This document shows positions 55,900 through 64,000 of a stretch of DNA of 64,000 nucleotides, piece after piece. The notes under the pieces were generated by a model. It was not told the origin of the DNA, ran no database searches, and saw only the letters and a list, made by a program, of their open reading frames with translations. The position numbers were made by a program, and so were the translations under genes. Every line of letters begins with the position of its first letter. Within the stretch, counting starts at the first letter, position 1. Location: NCBI GenBank assembly GCA_010645155.1, contig CM021312.1:9436182-9500181 (forward strand), read 5' to 3'. The stretch comes from Tigriopus japonicus. Its lineage: Eukaryota > Arthropoda > Copepoda > Harpacticoida > Harpacticidae.

Positions 55900-57680
55900 A
55901 AAAGATCAATGATACTAATTCCATCCCATGGTTTTCTCGGAAAGTTGCAATGAAATATGGAGGAATGCTGGCGAGAACACAAATAATTTTCTTTCACAAA
56001 AGTGAACAAAGCGGGAAAATCCAGCTGCGTTTCGAGTGAAATGCTGCTCAAACAGCTTAAGCCCGAATTTGACGGCAATGTATTTGTTTTTGATGCTACG
56101 AAGCATACCAATGTTCCATTCTATTTTAAGTAGAGTTTTGGCATTTCATGCAATCTCGTTAACAAATGCTAAGGTATGGCTCGATGATTGATGGATGGGT
56201 ATTCATTGAGTCTTGAATGCAAAGATTGTTCTTTCCTCAGTATGAGAGTTGTTTCCAATGGACTGAGAAAGAATGCGTTTGAAATTTGTGATTTATCTCG
56301 TGCTTCGGCTTACAAAATGTTCGATCAGGGTTGGTTTAATCTCGTCTTTGGTGAATGGTGAAAACACCATTGCCATTCAATGGTAACGGGTCGAATGCCT
56401 GAAATCTTGTAACAAATCTTTATGACATTGAAATTTAACGATTCAATTTTGTCATCCTTTGCATGTACACTTATACAGTAGCACTGATTTTGTGTTAACA
56501 AGTATTCAAACAAGAATGAATGAATTGAACATATTCTTCCAAAATCCTATCCAAATTTACAATTCAACCTATTTCATAGCATCCAAGTCATTAGAGTACC
56601 GATGGAAAAAACCAATCTTTCAATCTTTCTCACGCGAGGTTGCTAGCTTTAGGTTTGCCATCACCCCTCACATAATAGTACAACATCTTGTAAAATCAAG
56701 AAGCAAGTTCCTTCTATATAACGCCCCTGAGCCAAAGACGAATAAAGCAAGGGGTGCCACTTGCGCTTACCTTCAGAAAAAAGCCTTTTTCCTCATGGAA
56801 TTCAACCGACAAATGATGGGCGCTGAAGGCTAATTGGCAGACATAGTTGGGCAACCTATCGTGAATATAATTGAAGATTGGATTGTTTCCATCACTACAT
56901 AAGAGCGGTAAGAGTGTGACATACCTTTTTACACTGCCCAAACTCTCAGGGCCCATTTTCCCTTGCCAAACAAGCCTTTACCTATGTTTCCCAAGTGAGA
57001 ATTGAGCCAAAGGCTGTTTTACGGGTTTTATTGTTCCATTTTGAGAACAAGAGAGGCCTTACAAGAATGTTGGATTTCTTCAAAATTGTCTATTCGAGAG
57101 GATTCATATAAATTGTGCCAAGAATGTATCATTGAGCTGAAATCGGTAGTGGACAAATTTTGCTCAAATTTAGAAATATTATGGGCCTCAAAAGTTTGAG
57201 CACGAGCAAGAATGTTCGGCCTCTAATTGAAAAATCTTGCAACTCAAAGATTAAGCCATTTAGTTTGTGTCTGCTATCGACTGAACTCTAAGACGCAAAG
57301 ACTCTAAGACGAAAAACTCTACAGACGCATAATTTGTGACGCCGTTGCTCAATTGAGTTAACAATAAAAACATCATATTTTGACGTTCCAAACTCCTGTT
57401 CAAAGAGTTAGGAACATAAAATTTTGTTTCCTAATTTTGTTTTGAACCATCTCCTTCTATGCCGAAGTCCTTAATTTGTCACAAGTATCTTGATGGTAGA
57501 TTGATTGGTTTTGGAACCTATTGGCCCATGGCGTTTTTGCCATTGTCTTTAAAGCAACGTATTGGTATGTATTATTGGAAAAATGCACTCAGAAAGTAAG
57601 CATCTAAACCAGATGATAAAATAACCTAAAATCGTATAAGAAACAAACAAACTCTGAGAAGCATTCTTTGAATTACATTA
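55900..57680. other. Intergenic stretch
   Basis: No supported gene. A single end resembling the CAGGGTTGG MITE (CAGGGTTGGTTTAATC at about 56327) has no partner. Confidence 0.4.
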
Positions 57681-57683
57681 ATT

Positions 57684-57689
57684 TTTATT
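57684..57689 (-). promoter_or_regulatory. Poly(A) signal of the IMPACT gene
   Basis: AATAAA on the minus strand, about 31 bp after the TGA at 57722-57720. Confidence 0.5.
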
Positions 57690-57719
57690 AGTCAAAAAGT
57701 GGTCACATCAACATAAACT

Positions 57720-58651
57720 TCAAGATTTCCCCTTTTTTAGTTTGCACCGTACATTTCCCGCACATTTCCCAATGATCCCTTCGACTTCGAGAATCGCACG
57801 GGCCACAGAATTAATGTGTTTGAATCGATCGGGTCCGATTTGGATGCCGCCAAACCATCGAGTCACGACCACCACAACATTAACCGCACCAACTGCCTCC
57901 AAAAGATGAAGTAGTCGGCTGCCCCCTTGATTTTCCCCATCATTGTCAAAATCTTGGAGAAGGTTCCCATCTGCAAAAAAAGTTTAATGATTATTGAAGG
58001 AAACATTTTTTAACAACAAAAATCTGAAACTTACCCGATGTGTGCAACCGATATGCCAGCATGTTGTGATTGGCGTTGGCAATTTTTCTGTTGGTCTTCA
58101 GCTTAGCCAACACCGCTTCTACTTGGTCCACATTGTGGACCATATGCCAAATGCGCTTGAAAAACGCTTTTTCGATCCTCGACAGTGTTGCCATTGACAA
58201 TTGCCGGACAGATATCGCTCTCCGGCTTATTGCCACCTTTTGAACCAACAGATTTTCGCCCATTTCCCACGCACTTTGGCCCATTCCACTGAAAGAGGCG
58301 TTCTTGGATGGTCTCCACCCAAGTGAAGACCACGGGCAAACCTTGATATTGTCGACCAAGGTCTTCCAATTGCCTCTTTCCGCTTTTTTGATAAAAACGG
58401 AGCCGACAGTTCAAATACCGGGAGCGTCTGGAAAAATGATAATCATTAAATGGTGGAAGGCTCGTAAAATTACCAAGATTTCTTACCTCTGAGGGATATA
58501 TGGGAGGAAAAGTCGCCCGTAAAACGTCATCTGGCTCAATTCTCACTTGAAATTGAGTTTGACTGTGGACAGTAACTTGGTCCAGAAAAATTGAGGACAA
58601 CACCTCGATTTCTTCAATTTGCAGAGTGGAATTTTCTTGAATTGGAGACAT
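57720..58651 (-). pseudogene. IMPACT: IMPACT homologue (RWD plus YigZ/UPF0029 domain) with two single-base insertions
   Basis: Exons 58651-58487, 58427-58035 and 57970-57720 have GT-AG junctions. IMPACT binds GCN1 through its RWD domain and restrains the GCN2 kinase in amino-acid starvation. Exon 1 holds the RWD start (EEIEVLSSIF) and the YPSE motif. Exon 2 has VFTWVETIQERLF and DRKSVFQAH. Exon 3 has QDFDNDGENQGGSRLLHLL, TRWFGGIQIGPDRFKHINS, the C-terminal core. The frame breaks twice in exon 2: one extra base in an A6 run (58384-58389 on +) and one extra base near 58142-58146. Skipping one base at each restores family similarity and gives the phase needed at the exon 2-3 junction, for about 268 residues. 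This could be two sequence errors in a working gene or a young pseudogene. Confidence 0.8.
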
Positions 58652-58659
58652 TGTTGAAA

Positions 58660-59960
58660 GAATGAGGAATAACTGATTAAGGAGCCAAGATTTTCACGTC
58701 TGAACGACTAAAATGTTGATGAGTAAGTGATTGTGATTGATTCAAAAGTGATAAAGAGAACATCGGGATGGCGTCTGTTTCACCTTAGCTGTCTCCATCG
58801 GTTCTCGTTCCCAAGGGAACAATGTGCGAATTGACATCGGGCTCAAAAGGGGTTTAGGATGAAATGACGCGAAAATGCGACTCCTCCTTTCACAAAAATC
58901 ACTGAGCTGTGAGCAAGTGCTACACCATTTATGTTCCAAACATCCGTTTATTATGGCATCCATCCTAATCTTTCAATTATGTCGATTTTTTTTTTCGTTG
59001 ATCGATGAAAGGTAAAGCCAAGTTTACGTTGGTTATTGAAGAAAACTCTTTTCCTTTACAATTAGGCAAAAAATAAACCTTAACAAATTGTTTTGAAAAA
59101 ATACATCTGCAGAAATTGGGAAGTACGAAAGACAATCAAGGGCAATTTGAAACACATGCGTAATGATTCACCACCGAATTTTGACTTACACAAAAGTGAA
59201 TTCGCTATTCAATTTGTCGCCAATTACCAAATAGTAATTGACCAATTACAATTGTAATTTGTAGCACAAAAAGCATTTAAGTTTTGAGAATAAGGCAGAC
59301 GCTTTGAAGATCCACAATAGTCCAACTTATGATAATTGCTTAATTGTTTCTTTCATTTCATCATTTAACTTATTCTCACTATATTCATCACTATTACTTC
59401 TAGATTTACTAAGGTTACAAAACAAGTCTAATTGAAGGATGTTTTCAACCATAATTCTAGTTTTGTATTTTTCTCTAAATCATACGAAACGGAAGTTGAA
59501 CCGCAACTCCAATCAAAAGAAAATTATGGAAACTCGCGGTTAAATAGTCAACTAAATCTTGGGCAAAAAATATAAATTGAATGTACGTAAGGTAAAAAAA
59601 GACTGTCGTCAATAACCAATTTTCATTACTCTGTATGAATTTTTAACACCAAAGATTTGACTGGCTCCATTGCCGTCCGTCATTGTCAATATTTCATCAA
59701 AAAATGTATTTTGCCAAAAAGAATTCAAAAAAGTACCGACTGATTAATTTTATCAAAAGTTATAACCTACAAATTTAAACATTTTTTTGAAATATTTGGG
59801 TGTGCTTTAAATATATTCTTAAACAATTGGAAGGCTTTTCCTTACATTATTACTTAGATACTTGGCCCTTAAAATTAAATATTGGTCGCTTTAGTCATAA
59901 AGAAAGCCAGCCCCATCCACAGCGTCATGAATTGATCACAGCGACCTTTATTGGTCTTAC
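58660..59960. other. Intergenic stretch
   Basis: It contains the upstream region of the IMPACT gene and AT-rich sequence without recognisable genes. A 40-bp block around 59935-59970 (CAGCGACCTTTATTGGTCTT) is similar to one at about 46618-46658. Confidence 0.4.
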
Positions 59961-59975
59961 CAACGCTACCTAGTA

Positions 59976-60174
59976 CAGGGGTCGGCAGCTGCTTGAGACT
60001 TATGGCCCATCAAATTTGGCAAGTTCACTCAGGGCCCACAAAACAGAATTTAGTGGGTTTAGGCGCCTACAATTGAACAATCGCAAATCTTAGGTCCACA
60101 AGTACAGTACATTGAATAGCTCTACGGGCCATGAAAAATCAAAATGGCCCCGACCCACCGGTTGTCGACCCCTA
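59976..60174. mobile_element. hAT-like MITE, ends CAGGGGTCGGCA/TGTCGACCCCTA
   Basis: The 199-bp element has near-inverse ends and flanks ACCTAGTA (59968-59975) and ACCTAGTG (60175-60182), 7 of 8 alike. CAGGGGTCGGCA is a common animal hAT terminus. Confidence 0.8.
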
Positions 60175-60323
60175 ACCTAGTGTTACCTTGAAACATATTA
60201 GAATGTACAAGGTACTTTTTAAAAGACATTACTATTGAGAGGTGTTTTTGAGTTGCAGGGATGAATGTAAATCAGCTACAAATAAAAGTTCGATTTGGCA
60301 TTTTTGTAGCTTGTGTCTTAAGG

Positions 60324-60554
60324 CAGGGGTTTGCAAACTTATTTAGCAGTGGGCCAAATTGGCCGGACCGTTGGCGCTCGCGGGCCAATTTCCATAACCA
60401 TCCAAAACGGCAAATCATTTCTAGTATAAATTTCTACAATCTACCTACCCTGTATATGCATAATCAATTATGTATTTTATAATACTCTCGTAAGCCACGC
60501 GAAATCAGCTCGCGGGCCACATTTTGCCCGCAGGCCAGGGTTTGCACACCCCTG
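60324..60554. mobile_element. hAT-like MITE with 8-bp target duplication TCTTAAGG
   Basis: The ends CAGGGGTTTGCAAAC and GGTTTGCACACCCCTG are inverted, with perfect TCTTAAGG flanks (60316-60323 and 60555-60562). The interior has GCTCGCGGGCCA near both ends in the same orientation. No coding capacity. Confidence 0.85.
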
Positions 60555-61064
60555 TCTTAAGGCTATGCATGAACATAATGTTTGGCTCACCCCGGAACAT
60601 AATAATCAATATAAGACGGGTTTTTGAAGCCGGCCCGGCTCAAAAAAATCAAATGTTGGATGAACAACCGAAAAAACTACAAAGTGAAGAATGTCCTTGA
60701 GAAATGCCAATGACAAAGACAATGTTGTCTTCAACAAAAGATAGACAATCATTATCACAAAGCAAGTCAGTGGATTAGGAATTAGAATGTATTTTTGACT
60801 TAACACAATCAAACAGCACAATTTTAATTCTTTGACGGACATCAAAAGATTGTTCATTGAATCCTTGTGAACTTTTGTCTTATGGGTTATGCGAATAAAA
60901 TGACATTGATTCCGATTGTGTTGCATTTCTTCCTTAACTCCAAGCTATCACGCAAGAAAATTAACACTGACGTGGTAACGCGACCTCACTCAATCTCACT
61001 CTAAGGTAATAAAGTGCTCCTTGATCAAGGGAAGCGCATTATTGGAAGCTCACATTACTCTCCT

Positions 61065-61272
61065 CAATTAGGCCGCATGTTAACGCACTAAATTCAAAAG
61101 AGAGAATATGCCAAAATCAAGTCGAATTAACATTCGTCGAGTATATACTCACCCCAGCTGCTGCGTTTCAAACACAGGAGTTGTCACGAGTATATACTCG
61201 AGGCCGGTTAATTTGACTTGATTTTGGTGTGCTCTTGCTTTTGAATTAGGTGCGTTAACATGCGGCCTAATT
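61065..61272. mobile_element. Palindromic element with 85-bp arms
   Basis: AATTAGGCCGCATGTTAACG at the left is matched by the inverse CGTTAACATGCGGCCTAATT at the right. Pairing continues through GCCAAAATCAAGTC/GACTTGATTTTGG to GAGTATATACTC on both sides of a short loop. The minus frame 61149-61577 crosses one arm and is probably chance. Confidence 0.65.
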
Positions 61273-62149
61273 TGTTTAAACTCGCTTAATTTCCCGTCAG
61301 CGTTACAATTCATAAAAAAATGAGGCATTGTTTGTGCTTGCATTGTTTCAAGCCTTCTGGAAGTTGGTAGCAAGCCGGCATCAAGCATTTCATGTAGAAA
61401 TCGAAGAACAACTTCAAAAGAGCAGAAAAAGTGCCCAAAATGAGCTCTGCCATAATTTTCTAAACTAATGCATTCTAGTGTTTTTATTATTCTATTGCTA
61501 TTTGAAATGCAATTTGGAAACCAAATCATTTCTTGTGTGCAAAGTAATGCAAAGGACCCGTTTGAATTGATCCACATCCATTTTTTTTAATTTTTCCATA
61601 AGCCACACTTAAAAGTGACATTTAGAAGGTTGCTAAAGAATTTATCGTTTAGAGCATATTTCACTTGTAATCGAAATCTGCTTGCATTTGCAAAAGTTAA
61701 ATAGGAAAATAAGCTTGAAGGATTCAAGAAAAAATGATGCTTAGATACTAGAGAAAGTAACAAGCAGGTTTTGGATCATCATAACTATACCATGTTGTTA
61801 AAATGAGGGTATATAAAGGAATAAATTACTGTTCTGCAATTTTGTTTCAGTTAATATAAAACTTGCATTCTACTTTTTTTAACTGAGCACACACATTGAA
61901 AGAGAATTTTATCCTCTCTCATGTACAGCATTTGATAGAGTCAAAATAAATCTAGTTTTGCAATTGTTTATTTCAATTTTCGTGTAAAACATCAAATAAA
62001 AATGAGCAATTTTAAATAATTATAAAATAATTGGCCAACAATTTTCTGATCGTGTCTTCAGTGTTTCAAAGCAAAAAACGGTATTATTCAAGACATCGAG
62101 GTTTTTTTCCTTGTACCTGAAAGAGTCAAGGTTTAGCTTTAAAAAAAAT

Positions 62150-62564
62150 CAACTAAAGCTTTCTTTTGTTTTTAAAATTGACGGCAAAAAGGTCAAGTAT
62201 CAGTTTTGCTCAACGCACTTTGGTCATGAGATCATGACCATCTCTCATATTACCATGGTTTACGACACCAAGAAGAAGCCTGAGTCCGTGGACAGCTTGA
62301 AAACGAAGCCTGGGAGTGGCAGCCGCAACAAGATTGTCATGGGCAACCTTCTAATCAAAAGCAAGAGGATACTGCCATTTTAATTTGCTTAATTTGCAAT
62401 TGCCTCACAGTGGGGGCAAAAGAGTACTTAGAGGTCATAAAACAGATAGCAAAGCCTTGGTTGATGCCACATATCCAGATGGCAACTATTGATGGCAACA
62501 GACACGTGTGAAGGCGAGGCAAGGGAAGGATTTTTCGTTTTTTTGCTTCCACACACTGTATGTT
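62150..62564 (+). pseudogene. Tc1/mariner transposase N-terminal remnant
   Basis: The frame 62111-62383 contains ITMVYDTKKKPESVDSLKTK and then PGSGSRNKIVMGNLL, like the linker after the helix-turn-helix of mariner transposases (K.GSG.P.). A terminus-like TTGCTTCCACACACTG, followed by TA, lies at 62549-62566. No left terminus was found and the catalytic part is missing. Confidence 0.35.
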
Positions 62565-62754
62565 GGAGAATTTCATCGTGACACTAATAATTAAATTGAA
62601 TCTTTATTGAAACCCTTGGTCATGTCATGGTCTATAAAATGAATTAAAGGAAATACAATTGTACGTTCATCTGTATGGAAAAAGTGACAAGTCAAATGGT
62701 AAAAATGAGTGATGGACCAAAAGGGCTTTCAGCCGAAATTTCGGTCTTGGTTTC

Positions 62755-62930
62755 ACAGACAATTGTGGAGAGGATAGAAGGCACACTGCAAATTTTCCGC
62801 AGAATGAGCCCAGACAATCAGGTCATCTGGATACTGTAGACATTGTGGGTTTCCTTGGGGAGGAGACATCTGCGAGGGGCCTCGAAAAAGGAGGGAGCCA
62901 TGGAAGCCCATATCAAATAATTATGCACTC
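62755..62930 (-). pseudogene. Reverse transcriptase fragment of a second LINE lineage
   Basis: On the minus strand 62839 down reads LQYPDDLIVWAHSAENLQC, the palm Asp-Asp motif of a Jockey/I-type LINE with Pro in place of Ala in YADD. The sequence on either side is only loosely similar and frameshifted. It differs from the LINE at 24905-27608, which has SYADDTKLV. Confidence 0.4.
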
Positions 62931-63594
62931 TGGAGCAGAGGGTCCAAAAGGAAACGTTGCATGACATGCGATGTCGAAAACTAGAAAATTTGAAAACAAA
63001 ATGTTGCTGTGATCAGCAATAACAAAGAAAATTCAGGGTGATGCAAGTATCCCTGCCGTTCACCTTTTTAGCATCAGTAGAGCGAATAATTCCTTTAAAC
63101 ACACACACACACATTTGGTCTGATGATGGCTTGATTAAAGTTTAGAAAATGCATCAAATAAGGTATTCACTTCAATTGTCCGCCAAAGCTTGAATTACAT
63201 AAGGCACATACTTTGGGATTTCGTCCCCCTGAGTAATCTCCTATAAAGGCCACCCCATTTTAAAAGTTGGAAGCCAAAATTTTAAGTCGGCATTAAATTT
63301 TAAGAGTCAAATTAGCCTATCTTACGAGTTTGAGTCGCTGGCTAAAATAGATAGTTTGCATTAAGCCTATAACTCTATGCAATCGGTTAGAAAAATGTTC
63401 AATATTGTAGAAAAAGACGTAGTATAAGCTGGGGTAAAAATGGCAGCACTAGAGATTTTCACCTTGGCATCAAGCCGGCATCAAGCCTCTGAGTCCTCAT
63501 TTCTTTTGATACGGTCTCAAGCTACTTGATTCCAGGGTGGCTAAAGTCCCATCACTACTGCACCCGCACCTCGTCACACCTCGCCTGTGTTAAA

Positions 63595-63685
63595 CATTGA
63601 TTTTTTAAAACCGCTACAAGTAATGGGATTCCCTGTAAAGAGAGTTAATGATTAATATAGTTTATATATTTGATGTGCAAAAGAG
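63595..63685 (-). repeat. LINE 3' end fragment
   Basis: On this strand it reads ATTAATCATTAACTCTCTTT, then ACAGGGAATCCCATTACTTG and TAGCGGTTTTAAAAAATC, matching the LINE terminus with two changes. Confidence 0.7.
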
Positions 63686-63786
63686 TGGTAAATTTGATGT
63701 AGAAAAACAGCTCGGAGTGTAGATTGCTCGCATTTCATTGCGCACAAAAATGTTCAAATTGAGCATAAATCTGATGGGAAAGCAGC

Positions 63787-63996
63787 ATGGATATTAAACC
63801 TGTTATGAATAGAAGGGAAAGGAACCATAATTTCATGAAAAAGGTTATTTCTCAAGGCTCAAGATCCGAAAATTTACCTCGCACAAAGCACAGACCGGCA
63901 CCACATCCTCAGCTTGCAACACTAAATATTGACTTTGCGAAAACAAACTATCTTAGAGTAAGCCTTCAAGGTGACCAGATTTTTAGTGACTTGTAA
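63787..63996 (+). CDS. Unassigned open frame near the window edge
   Basis: A 69-codon frame starting MDIKPVMNRRERNHNFMKK and ending GDQIFSDL. It has an ATG and a stop but no recognised domain, so it may be a chance frame or one exon. Confidence 0.15.
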   Translation: MDIKPVMNRRERNHNFMKKVISQGSRSENLPRTKHRPAPHPQLATLNIDFAKTNYLRVSLQGDQIFSDL

Positions 63997-64000
63997 TGGG

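Noticed and set aside
56459..56833. 124-codon frame
   Set aside because: No motif, no splice context, and composition typical of chance.
58103..58651. Single 182-codon frame across the IMPACT locus
   Set aside because: It reads through a GT-AG intron (58486-58428), and its last third is the wrong frame for the conserved domain.
63098..63114. CA dinucleotide run
   Set aside because: A short microsatellite with no further structure.
62706..63560. Large hAT-like element between GTGATGGACC (62709) and CCCATCACTA (63549)
   Set aside because: The two ends resemble the 49891 element's termini, but the flanks do not match and the right end is poor.

Overview
This is an animal nuclear genome window, most likely from an arthropod and plausibly a small crustacean such as a copepod. 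The arthropod call is inference, based on the AT-rich composition, exons split by short (about 55-100 bp) and long introns, a CYP3-clan P450 and dense Tc1/mariner, hAT-like and LINE debris. The window carries animal-type protein genes with GT-AG introns, one tRNA gene and one 90-base assembly gap. No bacterial operon, CRISPR array or viral gene was recognised.

Layout: the last exon of an ankyrin-repeat gene (315-461, +); a five-exon PRA1-family gene (3214-9144, +); the first two exons of a secreted Reeler-domain gene (12245 down to 9657, -), which converges on it; an intergenic stretch; a two-exon cytochrome P450 (21136 down to 16454, -) whose 3.1 kb intron is filled by a nested pair of transposons; a non-LTR retrotransposon (about 24905-27608, +) running into the gap; a four-exon EF-hand protein of the neuronal calcium sensor type (33405 down to 28723, -); about 11 kb that is mostly repeats, with a few unassigned open frames (33.4-44.4 kb); a fifteen-exon polycystin-2 gene (44466-54999, +); a tRNA-Ser(UGA) gene (55883 down to 55802, -); an IMPACT homologue (58651 down to 57720, -); and a repeat-rich right end.

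The host genes are ordinary single-copy eukaryotic genes with no sign of a shared pathway: vesicle traffic (PRA1), monooxygenase (P450), calcium sensing, a TRPP cation channel and a GCN2-pathway regulator. For each, the exon joins given keep reading frame and match family motifs. IMPACT is the exception: it needs two single-base corrections, and the phase of its next splice junction independently supports them.

The striking part of the window is the mobile-element layer. It holds two unrelated Tc1/mariner-type fold-back elements whose long arms include an inverted copy of the transposase 5' end. It also holds seven short hAT-like elements with different termini, five of them with perfect 8-bp target duplications, and one of which has a paralogous empty site elsewhere in the window. 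About nine copies of one LINE's 3' end are present, sharing a C-rich tail, and the assembly gap falls exactly in that tail. I saw nothing that I would call a new biological system. The best leads are the fold-back transposons, the nested P450-intron elements, the IMPACT frameshifts and the choice of two terminal exons in polycystin-2.
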